Below are positions 19,001 through 27,535 of a stretch of 64,000 nucleotides of DNA, piece after piece; position 1 is the stretch's first letter, and the number at the start of each line of letters is the position of its first letter. The notes under the pieces are model-generated. The model had not been told where the DNA came from. It was given only the letters and a program-made list of their open reading frames with translations, and ran no database searches. A program made the position numbers and the translations under genes. The DNA is from Bacteroidales bacterium (GTDB lineage Bacteria; Bacteroidota; Bacteroidia; Bacteroidales; JAADJA01). The DNA is taken from contig JAIOZL010000021.1 of the NCBI GenBank assembly GCA_021740645.1, positions 17,995 to 81,994 of the forward strand. Direction: 5' to 3'.

Positions 19001-19835
19001 TCCTTTGGGTGAATTGGTAAACATTAAGTATACGCGTGGACCGCAAATGATTAAAAGTGAAAACACATTTCTTGTGGGTTATGTCATTTTTGATAAAAAA
19101 GAAGGATATGCCGAAGTGGATGTAGTGGAAAATGCTCAGGCCTATTTAAATGATAAATTGGATAATGGGGAATTTAGTTTACCTGCCGGAGTGAGTTACG
19201 TATTTACAGGAAACTATGAAAATCAGATCAGGGCTACAAAACGATTATTAATCGTGGTGCCTGTATCCTTAATCATTATTTTTCTAATCCTTTATTTCCA
19301 GTTCAGGTCGGTTACATCTACTTCATTGATTTTTACAGGAATTCTTGTGGCCTTGTCAGGAGGTTTTATTATGCTTTGGCTTTATGGTCAGCCCTGGTTT
19401 TTAGATGGCTCTCTAGCTGGATTAAACCTCAGGGATTTGTTCCAGGTGCGAACCATCAATCTTAGTGTGGCGGTCTGGGTTGGGTTCATTGCCCTCTTTG
19501 GCGTGGCCACCGACGATGGGGTGTTAATTAGCACGTATATCAAACAATTGCAGGATAAGCACCATCCGAAAACGATCAAAGAGGTGCGTGCCATTGTTCT
19601 GGAAGCAGGCTCAAAAAGGGTACGCCCGGCCATCATGACAACGGCCACGACCATCATTGCCTTACTACCTGTTCTTACATCCACAGGTAAAGGCTCCGAC
19701 ATCATGGTCCCTATGGCTATTCCTTTGTTTGGCGGGATGACCATCGAAGTACTGACAATGTTTGTTGTGCCGGTGCTTTATAGCATGTTTCAGGAAGCGA
19801 AAGTGAAAAGAGAATTAAAACATCAAAAAGTGTAA
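16029..19835 (+). CDS. cusA: CusA/CzcA-family heavy-metal RND efflux pump
   Basis: The inner-membrane proton-driven pump of a tripartite heavy-metal efflux system; it takes metal ions (probably Cu+/Ag+) and passes them to the outer-membrane channel. The 1268 residues include the family opening VDAIPDIGENQQIVYTEWPG, RSRILEKL, the TM4 sequence GVMVDVGIVFTEN with the proton-relay Asp, and the C-terminal ATDDGVLISTYI region. TM4 resembles CusA (monovalent metal) more than CzcA. It is about 220 residues longer than E. coli CusA; the extra length lies around residues 525-690 and contains several added hydrophobic segments between the two halves. The next gene starts 4 bp after its stop, so translation is likely coupled. 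Substrate assignment rests on resemblance and on the copper-type neighbours. Confidence 0.93.
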   Translation: MLNKIIRFFLENKLVTFLVLTIFIGWGIVNSPFSWDTGILPSDPVPVDAIPDIGENQQIVYTEWPGRSPQDIEDQISYPLTTSLLGIPGVKTIRSNSIFGVSSIYLIFEEDVEFYWSRSRILEKLSSLPAGTLPDDVSPALGPDATALGQVYWYTLEGRDKEGNPSGGWDPHELRTIQDFYVRYSLTSAKGVAEVASIGGFVKEYQIDIDPNAMKAHGVNVMQIMAAVKNSNLDIGARTIEFNRVEYLVRAIGYIKNLEDLEKSVVAVRENVPIRLKDVAKINFGPATRRGGLDKGGAEAVGGVVVARYGSNPLEAIENVKAKIAEIAPGLPSKTLDDGTISKVTIVPFYDRTGLIKETLGTLEEAISLELLISILVVIVLVLNLRASFLISSLLPIGVLITFITMRQFGVDANIVALSGIAIAIGVMVDVGIVFTENIIRHIELPENIGARGKKLLNVVYEGTTEVATAVITALATTIVSFLPVFAMEAAEGKLFKPLAFTKTFTMLAALVIGLIIIPMLAHLVFSIRFDKNRFKKVWDLLLIGSGLIISIFTGYYIALALTAYGLNSFFAERWPETKKSWVNFINIAITVVVVVFFLTKAWVPLGAQNSLFANFLFVILLVGVILGAMSLIVVFYPKILKWCLNNKWTFLTIPILIVAFGVSSWLGFNKIFGFMPDFIKTSRVYQSLNNTLPGIGKEFMPSLDEGSFLLMPTTMPHSSIEENLEVIRILDKRMNSIPEVESVVGKWGRVNSALDPAPTSMFENLINYKSEYILSESGHRMRFKVDKNDAFILQDGSIYNPKEDVFRLIGKENLTEDKNGEYFRQWRDEIKSPNDIWDEIISQATIPGLTSAPKLQPIQTRLVMLQTGMRAPMGIKVFGPTLESIEQTGFELEKLLKEVDGVQGMSVFADRVVGKPYLELEIDRDAIARFGLTINQLQSNISSAIGGMKLTTTVEGRERFPVRLRYAREYRDNPDDLKKILIPTPSGTQIPLGELVNIKYTRGPQMIKSENTFLVGYVIFDKKEGYAEVDVVENAQAYLNDKLDNGEFSLPAGVSYVFTGNYENQIRATKRLLIVVPVSLIIIFLILYFQFRSVTSTSLIFTGILVALSGGFIMLWLYGQPWFLDGSLAGLNLRDLFQVRTINLSVAVWVGFIALFGVATDDGVLISTYIKQLQDKHHPKTIKEVRAIVLEAGSKRVRPAIMTTATTIIALLPVLTSTGKGSDIMVPMAIPLFGGMTIEVLTMFVVPVLYSMFQEAKVKRELKHQKV

Positions 19836-19839
19836 ATCC

Positions 19840-21072
19840 ATGAAGACAAAGAAAATTATAATCGGGATTATTTTGCTGATGATTTCTTCATTGGTTTCGG
19901 CCCAGGCTGACCTGGATAGGTATTTACAAACAGCTGCTGAAAACAATCCTGGGTTAAAAGTAAAGTTTTATGAATACATGGCAGCCCTGGAAGTCGCTCC
20001 ACAAACAAAGGGGTTACCTGACCCGCAGGTGGCATTTGGTTATTATATCATGCCTGTTGAAACCCGCGTAGGGCCTATGCGATTCAAAATTTCTGCTTCG
20101 CAAATGTTCCCCTGGTTTGGTACCCTGAAATCGAAAGAAAATGTGGCAGTCCAGGCTGCAAAGGCAAAGTACGAGGCATTTGAAGAGGCCAAATCGAAAT
20201 TGTTTTATGAAATAAAAGCTGCTTATTATAATATCTATTTCAATAAAAAAGCGATAGGTATTACTGGAGAAAATATTGAAATTCTCAGTAGCTTTCGCAA
20301 ACTGGCCAACATAAAATTTGAATCGGGCCTTGTGTCCGCAGTTGACGAGTACCGCATAGAAATTGAAATTGGTGAAATGGAAAATCAATTGGCTTTATTG
20401 AAAGATAAACAAGCGGCACTGGAAATCATGTTTAATAATTTGCTGAATGTTGAAGAAAACGAGGCTATTTCAATTCCTGATCTTCTTTGGAACGAAAACT
20501 TCCCGTTGTCAAAACAGGCGGCCATTGATTCGATGAACCTGCTTAACCACCAGCTTTTAAATCTTGAATTGCAACAAGAATCATTACGTTTCCGTCAGGA
20601 AGTGGCTTTGGATATGGGGAAACCAAATTTTATGCTTGGCCTTGATTATACGATAGTTGGAAAAGGTGAAAACAACATGGCCGGAACCGATGCATTCGTT
20701 TTCCCTATGATTGGCATTACGATTCCCCTTTACCGGAATAAGTATAAAGCGATGGTTCAAGAGGTGGTTTATCTGGCTGCAGCCAAAGAGAGTGAATCTG
20801 AGGATAAATCAAATATGCTCATAACCATTTTCGAAAATGGCTGGAAAGATTACCTCGATGCCAACAGAAGAATTGGTCTATATAAAAACCAACTTATGTT
20901 GGCCCAAAAATCAGTAAACCTTTTGGAAACAGATTATGCTACAGGCAATAAAAATTTCGAGGAGATTCTTCGTATGGAACGTAATGTTTTGAAATTTAAC
21001 CTGGAATTGGAAAAAGCCATGGCCGATAAACAGGCTGCCATTTCATTCATCAATTATTTAATGGGTAAATAA
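19840..21072 (+). CDS. TolC-family outer membrane efflux channel (CusC-like)
   Basis: A 410-residue outer-membrane efflux protein with signal peptide (ending near VSAQA) and the long amphipathic helices of TolC-type channels. Visible blocks include LPDPQVAFGYYIMPVETRVGP, the SASQMFPWFGTLKSKE segment characteristic of Bacteroidota CusC-like proteins, and a second repeat beginning near GKPNFMLGLDYTI. It forms the exit duct for the CusA-like pump encoded 4 bp upstream and the adaptor encoded 9 bp downstream. No lipobox cysteine is present, unlike E. coli CusC. Metal specificity is inferred from the operon. Confidence 0.9.
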   Translation: MKTKKIIIGIILLMISSLVSAQADLDRYLQTAAENNPGLKVKFYEYMAALEVAPQTKGLPDPQVAFGYYIMPVETRVGPMRFKISASQMFPWFGTLKSKENVAVQAAKAKYEAFEEAKSKLFYEIKAAYYNIYFNKKAIGITGENIEILSSFRKLANIKFESGLVSAVDEYRIEIEIGEMENQLALLKDKQAALEIMFNNLLNVEENEAISIPDLLWNENFPLSKQAAIDSMNLLNHQLLNLELQQESLRFRQEVALDMGKPNFMLGLDYTIVGKGENNMAGTDAFVFPMIGITIPLYRNKYKAMVQEVVYLAAAKESESEDKSNMLITIFENGWKDYLDANRRIGLYKNQLMLAQKSVNLLETDYATGNKNFEEILRMERNVLKFNLELEKAMADKQAAISFINYLMGK

Positions 21073-21081
21073 AGAAATCAA

Positions 21082-22929
21082 ATGAAAAATACAATTCAAA
21101 ATATAAAAGAAAACATCAAACTGGTTATCGGAGTGCTGATTTTCGGTTTGTTATTGGGATGGATTTTCTTCCATTCTTCGGGCGATGCCCCAAAAACAAA
21201 TACTGAGATTAGCGGGCATGAAGGACATGACCATGAATCATCAGAACCTACCGTTTGGACGTGCTCGATGCATCCACAAATAAAACAGGATAAACCCGGC
21301 TTATGCCCGATTTGCGCCATGGATCTTATCCCATTAACAACGATGAGTTCGGGTGGTGACGATGTTGACCCTAACGAAATTGTGATGAGTGAATCTGCTG
21401 CTAATCTGGCCTCCATCCAAACCATGATTGTTACTATGGGAGTTCCCGAAAAGACAGTATATCTGCAAGGGAAAGTTCAGGCAGACGAACGGAACATCTC
21501 AGAACTTACATCAAGGTTTGGTGGCCGTATCGAAAAACTATTTGTCAATTTTACGGGGCAAAAGGTAGAAAAGGGAGAGAAACTTGCGACCATTTATTCG
21601 CCTGGCCTGGTTACCGCACAGCGCGAATTGCTAGAGGCTGTATCGTTTAAAGAATCCCGCCCTTCGTTGTATACGGCAGCAAAAGGCAAATTAAAACTTT
21701 GGGATTTGAACGATGAACAAATTGCAGCCATTGAGGAAAAAGGTGAGCCACAGCTTTATTTTGATGTGTTGTCACCCATTTCAGGAACAGTCTCAAAACG
21801 GCATGTTACAATTGGTGATTATGTAAAGGAAGGAACAGGCTTATTTGAAATTATAGACTTATCAAAAGTTTGGATTATGTTCGACGCCTACGAAAGTGAC
21901 CTGCCCTGGATAAAAAAAGGCGACCCGGTGAATATTTCAATCCAGGCTTTGCCCGGTAAAAACTTTGACGCGAGAATAACCTTTATTGACCCTTTTATTG
22001 AGGCGATTACAAGGGTGGCCAAAGTTAGGGTTGAGATCGTCAATAAAAATCATTTGCTGAAACCCGAAATGTTTGCCAATGGAATTATAGAATCCGGAAT
22101 TGGAGAAAACACCGACCAGGTTCTCATTCCAAAATCGTCCATATTGTGGACAGGAAAACGGGCAGTGGTTTATGTAAAAGTCCCCGACCGTGAATCGCCT
22201 TCATTTTTATACCGTGAAATTGTACTTGGCCCTGAGGCAGGTGCATTTTATGTGGTCAACGAAGGATTGGAAGAAGGTGAAGAAATTGCTGTTAACGGTG
22301 TATTTAAAATTGATGCCGCTTCACAATTGCAGGGATTGCCAAGCATGATGAATCCCGGAGGTGGCAAAGTTTCTATCGGGCATAATCATGGCGATGCTCC
22401 CATGAATGATAAAAAAATGGAAAATATGGATAATCCAGATTCACCAACTGTGGATATGTCAGCTGAAACGCCTTTGGAATTTAAAATGCAACTCAATGAT
22501 GTGGTAGAAAAGTACCTTTTATTAAAAGATGCTTTTGTAGCAACGGATGCTTCTGAAGCAGAGAAGGCAGCACGCACCACACTGGATGCCCTGAATAAGG
22601 TTGACATGTCGCTTCTTTCGCCCGGAGGCTACAACCAATGGATAAAATTGCAAAAACCAATAAAAGATAATCTGTCTGGTATTATTCAAATGCAGGGAGT
22701 AGAAATGAAACGTTCACATTTTAGCATTGTTTCTGATAATCTGATTAAGGCCATAGAAATTTTCGGGACACCTGAAAAAGAAAGTCCCGAACTGTATATT
22801 CAGTTTTGCCCCATGGCATTTGATGATAAAGGTGCATACTGGATAAGTAATAAACAAGAGATCAGGAACCCATATTTTGGCGATGTTATGTTAAAATGTG
22901 GTGAAGTAAAAAAAGAACTAAAACAATAA
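21082..22929 (+). CDS. cusB: CusB-like periplasmic adaptor with metal-binding and DUF3347 domains
   Basis: A 615-residue membrane-fusion protein linking pump and channel. From the N-terminus: an anchoring hydrophobic segment (about residues 13-30), a His-rich stretch HEGHDHESS, then a heavy-metal-binding domain with CSMHPQIKQ and GLCPICAMDL (residues 55-80), a barrel-sandwich/hairpin adaptor core with GGRIEKLFVNFTG and ISGTVSKRHVTIGDYV, and a C-terminal DUF3347 domain (about 470-610) containing YIQFCPMAFDDKGAYW. Methionine/histidine-rich segments (GHNHGDAPMNDKKMENMDN) join the last two parts. The three potential metal sites suggest that it loads Cu/Ag onto the pump. It is the fourth gene of the efflux operon. 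Confidence 0.92.
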   Translation: MKNTIQNIKENIKLVIGVLIFGLLLGWIFFHSSGDAPKTNTEISGHEGHDHESSEPTVWTCSMHPQIKQDKPGLCPICAMDLIPLTTMSSGGDDVDPNEIVMSESAANLASIQTMIVTMGVPEKTVYLQGKVQADERNISELTSRFGGRIEKLFVNFTGQKVEKGEKLATIYSPGLVTAQRELLEAVSFKESRPSLYTAAKGKLKLWDLNDEQIAAIEEKGEPQLYFDVLSPISGTVSKRHVTIGDYVKEGTGLFEIIDLSKVWIMFDAYESDLPWIKKGDPVNISIQALPGKNFDARITFIDPFIEAITRVAKVRVEIVNKNHLLKPEMFANGIIESGIGENTDQVLIPKSSILWTGKRAVVYVKVPDRESPSFLYREIVLGPEAGAFYVVNEGLEEGEEIAVNGVFKIDAASQLQGLPSMMNPGGGKVSIGHNHGDAPMNDKKMENMDNPDSPTVDMSAETPLEFKMQLNDVVEKYLLLKDAFVATDASEAEKAARTTLDALNKVDMSLLSPGGYNQWIKLQKPIKDNLSGIIQMQGVEMKRSHFSIVSDNLIKAIEIFGTPEKESPELYIQFCPMAFDDKGAYWISNKQEIRNPYFGDVMLKCGEVKKELKQ

Positions 22930-22953
22930 TTTTTAATCATTTAATTTTAAATT

Positions 22954-23337
22954 ATGAGAACAACAATTTTAATTTTAGCATTCGCCAGCTTTTTAATTTC
23001 AGGAGTCAAGGTGAACACTGTTGAAGCAGAAGACAATAATTTCACCTTATCACCAGGTGAAAAGAAAACTGAAACCGTGAAAGTTTACGGCAATTGCGGT
23101 ATGTGCCAGGCAAGGATTGAAAAAGCAGCAAAAAGTGTTGATGGGGTTAAAAAAGCACAATGGGACAAAGAAAAAAAAGAGCTTACACTTACGTTCGATC
23201 CCGAACTTACAAGTGTTGAAGCAATTGAGAAAGAAATTGCTGCTGTTGGTCATGATACAGAAAATGTAAAGGCAAAGGATGAGGTTTATAACAATCTCCA
23301 TTCATGTTGCCAGTATGATAGACCTGAAGTGAAGTAG
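22954..23337 (+). CDS. Exported heavy-metal-associated (HMA) domain protein
   Basis: A 127-residue protein with an N-terminal signal peptide (MRTTILILAFASFLISGVKV) and one ferredoxin-like HMA domain. The metal-binding loop reads YGNCGMCQARIEKA (C-x-x-C, about residues 46-52), preceded by TETVKV and followed by VDGVKKAQWDKEKKELTLTF. A second cysteine pair, SCCQYD, lies near the C-terminus. Cytoplasmic CopZ chaperones have the same domain; the signal peptide makes this a periplasmic carrier that could deliver Cu/Ag to the CusB-like adaptor. It is the last gene of the operon, 24 bp after cusB and just before a strong hairpin. Confidence 0.88.
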   Translation: MRTTILILAFASFLISGVKVNTVEAEDNNFTLSPGEKKTETVKVYGNCGMCQARIEKAAKSVDGVKKAQWDKEKKELTLTFDPELTSVEAIEKEIAAVGHDTENVKAKDEVYNNLHSCCQYDRPEVK

Positions 23338-23346
23338 TGAAGAATC

Positions 23347-23381
23347 GGGATGATCTAAACTATCTATGTTTAGATCATCCC
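23347..23381 (+). terminator. Terminator of the metal-efflux operon
   Basis: A perfect 14-bp stem (23347-23360 with 23368-23381, beginning GGGATGATCTAAAC) and a 7-nt loop follow the last operon gene by 10 bp. The tail is AATTTATTTT rather than a pure T-run, so efficiency is uncertain, but stem length and position make termination or 3'-end protection likely. Confidence 0.7.
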
Positions 23382-23521
23382 AATTTATTTTATCGAAAAT
23401 AAAATAAATAGTAGCGGTATTGCAAGGGAACAGGGAGCATTTATTCCTGATAAATCCGGAATAATTGTCCGGAAAACCAAATTTTGATTAAATTAGTCCC
23501 TTCAATTTAATCCGTTACACT

Positions 23522-24562
23522 ATGACTAAAGAATCAAATTCCAGAAGATCATTTCTAAAGCAGGTTACCGCAGGAACTGCCGGCTTGGGACTGCTTAACA
23601 ATTTCTCAAATTTATCTGCTTCTCCTAATCAAAATCCCCCAGTTGTAAAAAGCAAAGTAATTTTAGTGAGGCATAAGTCTGTTATTGACGATGATGGCAG
23701 GACAAATCCACAAATAATCCAGGAAATGCTGGATGCCGGGATGAAAGCCCTTACAAACAAAAAAACCACCACTGATGCCTGGTCGGTATTTTTCAACAAA
23801 GAAGATAAAGTAGGATTAAAAATTAATTCCCTGGGATTAACCGACCTACAAGGGACTGGATATGTTGAACATTTTAAAGGAATGAGTAATGCTATTGTAA
23901 GCGGATTGAAGAGTCTAGAGATGGATGAAAAAAACATCCTTATATGGGACAGAAGTGATGAAGAACTCGAGAATGCCGGCTATACCATCCAAAAAGATGT
24001 AAACCAACTTCGTATTATTGGAACACGGGTAGCCCGCCGTGGTGACCCGGAAGGATTTAATCCTGAATCATTTCCTGTCGGGGATAACACTACCCGAGTA
24101 CATTCCTTTATCACCGATGCCTGCACATCATATATCAATATCCCGGTAATGAAAACACATCGTATTGCCGGTATTACAGGCAGTTTGAAAAATCATTATG
24201 GCTCCATTGATAATCCCCGCGAGTTTCATCAATACAATGCTACCAAACCAGGCATCCCGGAGATCAATGCTATTCCTGTAATCCGGGAAAAGCAAAAACT
24301 CATCATCGCTGATGCTTTGTTGGGTGTGATTGATGGTGGGCCGGGTTGGAGCCTGGATAAAATTTTCACATTTGGAGGTATTCTTCTGGGTACTGATCCG
24401 GTAGCAATTGACTCAATAATGCTGGATATATTGAATAAAAAACGCATTGAAGAAGAATATGATCCTATTGATACGGCAATTCATCTTGAACTTTCAGAAG
24501 CCGAAGGACTTGGAAATCATAAAATGGAAAATATTGATCTTATTGAAATTAATCTTGGCTAG
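23522..24562 (+). CDS. Tat-exported DUF362 family protein
   Basis: A 346-residue protein with a twin-arginine signal, SRRSFLKQVTAGTAGLGLL (residues 7-25), so it should be exported folded. The body matches the DUF362 family: VGLKINSLG early, a central block TSYINIPVMKTHRIAGITGSL followed by KNHYGSIDNP, and a C-terminal GTDPVAIDSIMLDI. DUF362 proteins are often linked to Fe-S redox proteins, but this one has no ferredoxin CxxCxxC cluster. Function is not established. It stands alone between the efflux operon terminator and the acyl-CoA ligase gene. The Tat signal suggests a cofactor is inserted before export, which is inference. Confidence 0.85.
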   Translation: MTKESNSRRSFLKQVTAGTAGLGLLNNFSNLSASPNQNPPVVKSKVILVRHKSVIDDDGRTNPQIIQEMLDAGMKALTNKKTTTDAWSVFFNKEDKVGLKINSLGLTDLQGTGYVEHFKGMSNAIVSGLKSLEMDEKNILIWDRSDEELENAGYTIQKDVNQLRIIGTRVARRGDPEGFNPESFPVGDNTTRVHSFITDACTSYINIPVMKTHRIAGITGSLKNHYGSIDNPREFHQYNATKPGIPEINAIPVIREKQKLIIADALLGVIDGGPGWSLDKIFTFGGILLGTDPVAIDSIMLDILNKKRIEEEYDPIDTAIHLELSEAEGLGNHKMENIDLIEINLG

Positions 24563-24597
24563 CTCCAATCCTACAAAACAATAAGTGAAAAATATAC

Positions 24598-24624
24598 TTG
24601 TATTTATTCGCATTCATAACTTTG
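24598..24624 (+). promoter_or_regulatory. Candidate promoter of the acyl-CoA ligase gene
   Basis: TTG at 24598-24600 and TAACTTTG at 24617-24624 are separated by 16 bp, slightly short of the usual range. The predicted leader is about 80 nt before the GTG start at 24711. Confidence 0.35.
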
Positions 24625-24710
24625 TGATCGTATAAGGAAGACTCTAGCACAGAATAATTACAACTTAAATTGCCTTGAATTATTTACAAATTTTAAAACG
24701 AAGTTAACTA

Positions 24711-26495
24711 GTGAAACAACACCTCGTCCATTTACTCAACGACCGTGTAAAATTATACGGATCAAGAGATGTTTATCTTTATAAAAATAAGAGTTCGGAA
24801 AATTATGAAACAGTTTCATGGGATGCCTTACTTTCTTTGGTTCAGAAAGTCTCTAAATCTTTGATTGCTAAAGGTTATGGACCTGAATCCAACATAGGAA
24901 TATTTAGTAATAACAGCCCGGAATGGGCAGTGACTGACTACGGCATTTTAGGTATTCGGGGAGTGGTTGTGCCCTTTTTTAGCACAGCCACAAGGGAGCA
25001 ATTAAAATATATTGTGGACGAAACAAAAATGAAGCTGATTTTTGTGGGCAATGAGGAACAATTGGAAAAAGCTACCTGGCTTTTTAATAAAACAAACACA
25101 CTCGAGAGAATTGTTTATTTTGATCAAAGTGTCGAATCAGAAGATGAAAGATGTATCAGTTGGCAACAGTTTCTATCAGAGGGAGAGAGTGATGAGTTAA
25201 GTGATTACTATGATAAATTGCTGATGGATGCTGGCCCCGATGACCTGGCTACCATTCTTTACACTTCCGGGACGACCGGTGAGCCAAAAGGAGTTATGCT
25301 TACCCACGATAACTTCATGTTTTGTTTCCAGATACATGAAAAAAGACTCGATATTTGTGAAAAGGATACCTCGATGTGTTTCCTTCCCCTGAGCCATGTT
25401 TTTGAGCGCACATGGTCCTATTATATGATGTATGTGGGGGCTAAAAATATTTTTCTTGAAAATCCCAGGACAGTTATTGATGAATTACCAAAGATTAATC
25501 CTACAGTGATGTGCACTGTACCGCGCTTTTTCGAAAAGACCCACGAAGGCATTCAAAAAGAATATAACAACTGGCCGTCAACCAAACAGAAGATATTTAG
25601 CTGGTCTATCAAAACAGGGCATACCTGTTCAGAATATAAAAGCAGGAATGAATCCATGCCTTTACTTCTTTCTTTAAAAAGTAAAATAGCAGATAAATTG
25701 GTATTATCTAAACTTCGTCTGATTTTTGGCAAAAATATGCGGGCTATGCCCTGCTCAGGAGCAGCGATACGTCCGGAGTTGTTGCGTTTTTTTCATGCGA
25801 CAGGTATGTTTGTGAATTATGGCTATGGCGCGACTGAGACTACTGCCACGGTATCCTGTTTTAGAACCGATGAATATAATTTCGATACATGTGGGTCTAT
25901 CATGCCAGGAGTACAGGTAGAAATTAGCCCAAAAAATGAAATTCTTGTGAAAGGCCGGACCGTTTTTAAAGGTTATTACAACAAACCGGAAGAAACGGCC
26001 AATTCGTTGCAGGATGGTTGGTACTATACCGGTGATGAAGGAAGGGTAATCAATGATTCGATGCTGATCATGTCCGACCGCTTACGCGATCTTTTCAAAA
26101 CTTCTGTCGGAAAATTTGTCTCTCCCCAAAAAGTAGAATTATTACTTGGCCAAAGTCGTTATATCGAACAGATAATTATTTTCGGGGACAACAAAAAGTA
26201 CATTACAGCGCTTATCGTTCCTTCCTTTGAAAACCTTACCTATCAAACCGTCAGGATGGGGATTGCCACTACCAAACCTGAAATATTAATAAAGGAACCT
26301 CAGGTCATCGATTTCTATAATCAAACCATAGAAAAATTGCAAAAAGAACTTGCCCCATACGAAAAAGTAGTAAAATTTACTTTGCTTAAGGAACCCTTTA
26401 GTGTGGAGGGAAATACCATGACCAGCACACTAAAAATACGGAGGAAAATGATTTCAGAACAATATAAAAACGAGATTGCGAAAATGTATGAATAG
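24711..26495 (+). CDS. Long-chain fatty acid-CoA ligase (AMP-binding)
   Basis: A 594-residue adenylate-forming enzyme that activates long-chain fatty acids to acyl-CoA for membrane lipid synthesis or oxidation. The ATP-binding motif ILYTSGTTGEPKGVMLTHDN lies near residues 181-200, followed by FLPLSHVFERTW, NYGYGATETTATVSC, and the hinge/ribose-binding GWYYTGDEGRV. The C-terminal catalytic lysine region TMTSTLKIRRKMI is present. The start is GTG: an in-frame stop lies 4 bp upstream and the first internal Met is over 100 residues in, past family-conserved sequence. It converges on the acyltransferase gene, with a short heptad-repeat tract between. Confidence 0.93.
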   Translation: MKQHLVHLLNDRVKLYGSRDVYLYKNKSSENYETVSWDALLSLVQKVSKSLIAKGYGPESNIGIFSNNSPEWAVTDYGILGIRGVVVPFFSTATREQLKYIVDETKMKLIFVGNEEQLEKATWLFNKTNTLERIVYFDQSVESEDERCISWQQFLSEGESDELSDYYDKLLMDAGPDDLATILYTSGTTGEPKGVMLTHDNFMFCFQIHEKRLDICEKDTSMCFLPLSHVFERTWSYYMMYVGAKNIFLENPRTVIDELPKINPTVMCTVPRFFEKTHEGIQKEYNNWPSTKQKIFSWSIKTGHTCSEYKSRNESMPLLLSLKSKIADKLVLSKLRLIFGKNMRAMPCSGAAIRPELLRFFHATGMFVNYGYGATETTATVSCFRTDEYNFDTCGSIMPGVQVEISPKNEILVKGRTVFKGYYNKPEETANSLQDGWYYTGDEGRVINDSMLIMSDRLRDLFKTSVGKFVSPQKVELLLGQSRYIEQIIIFGDNKKYITALIVPSFENLTYQTVRMGIATTKPEILIKEPQVIDFYNQTIEKLQKELAPYEKVVKFTLLKEPFSVEGNTMTSTLKIRRKMISEQYKNEIAKMYE

Positions 26496-26556
26496 TACCA
26501 TTATGTTGTCAAAAAAACCAATCCACCCCTATACCCTGCTACCAACTATAAACTCA

Positions 26557-26584
26557 GAACTTCATACTTCGAACCTCGAACTCC
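26557..26584. repeat. Four tandem heptamers
   Basis: GAACTTC, ATACTTC, GAACCTC and GAACTCC follow one another without gaps between two convergent genes. It is a degenerate 7-bp tandem repeat with no coding potential on either strand that I can support. Confidence 0.5.
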
Positions 26585-26590
26585 AAAGCC

Positions 26591-27460
26591 CTACTTCCTC
26601 TCATGTTTCCATCGCCGATGCGACCACAACCAGTTTTCAGGCTTATTTACAATTGTCTTTTCAAGCTTTTTTGCATAACGTTGGGTAATTTCACCTTCTT
26701 CCAGTTCTGCAGGATTTTCAGCAATCACAGCAAGCTCCAATTCATAATACCCTCTTTTTTTCCTTTGAATATCAACAAATATAACGGGTAGGTTATATTC
26801 TCTGGCATAATATTCAGGGCCATGTAAAAATGCAGTATCCCTACTTAAAAATTTAACCCAGATAGCTTTTTTCACATTTGACGGGCTTTGGTCCGAAGCC
26901 ATGATAAAACATGAATTTTTCGGGACATGTTCTTTAAATACCCTTGCGGTTTTATAAATGGATACCAGTTCACTGCCATACTTCGCGCGACTTCGCCTTA
27001 CAAAACGATCGACCCATTTGTTATTTAATGGTTTATAAAACACAACCGAGTTTTGTGGCATTTGCAATCCACTCGACATGCTCCCCCACTCCCAGTTTCC
27101 ATAATGGCTAGGTACGGCAATAATACTTTGCCCTTTTTCAAAATAGGGAACAACCAGCTCAGGATTAAGCACTTTATGTCTTTTGTTGATTTGGTTCCGG
27201 GACATGGTGAAGGCCTTAAAACCTTCGAGCAAAACGTCCGCAAGATTTTTATAAAACAACCAAGTAAGCTGTTCAACTTCTCCTTCTGTTCTGTAGTGAA
27301 AAGATTCCTTTAGGTTTTTTTCAACTATTTTGCGGCGATACCTTAAAATAAAAAAGAGAATAAACCGGATAATATCTGAAAGCAGGTAAAGCAGGAAAAA
27401 CGGAATAATTCCTACTAAAAAAATAAAAAAAATGGCAATACCTGCAAGAATTAAATTCAT
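26591..27460 (-). CDS. Lysophospholipid/lipid A acyltransferase (LpxL/HtrB family)
   Basis: A 289-residue inner-membrane acyltransferase related to LpxL/HtrB, which add secondary acyl chains to lipid A using acyl-ACP. An N-terminal membrane segment (residues 3-30) is followed by the catalytic motif SHYGNWEWG (H-x4-E), a PLNNKWVDRFVRRSRAKYG block, MASDQSPSNVKKAIWVKFL, and a PVIFVDIQRKKRGYYEL strand; the C-terminus PENWLWSHRRWKHERK is diagnostic for the family. I place the start at the ATG at 27460; a TTG one codon upstream is in frame but unnecessary. It stands 75 bp downstream of the GH53 gene on the same strand. It may act on lipid A or on an ornithine/amino lipid. Confidence 0.9.
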   Translation of the reverse strand: MNLILAGIAIFFIFLVGIIPFFLLYLLSDIIRFILFFILRYRRKIVEKNLKESFHYRTEGEVEQLTWLFYKNLADVLLEGFKAFTMSRNQINKRHKVLNPELVVPYFEKGQSIIAVPSHYGNWEWGSMSSGLQMPQNSVVFYKPLNNKWVDRFVRRSRAKYGSELVSIYKTARVFKEHVPKNSCFIMASDQSPSNVKKAIWVKFLSRDTAFLHGPEYYAREYNLPVIFVDIQRKKRGYYELELAVIAENPAELEEGEITQRYAKKLEKTIVNKPENWLWSHRRWKHERK

Positions 27461-27535
27461 CAATTACTTTTTGGCAAAAATACAAAACTGATGGAAATCT
27501 GATTTGAGCATCAACAACTTATTAAATGGCCCGAT

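Noticed and set aside
26557..26584. CRISPR array or integration site
   Set aside because: Units are 7 bp with no spacers; it is a degenerate tandem repeat.
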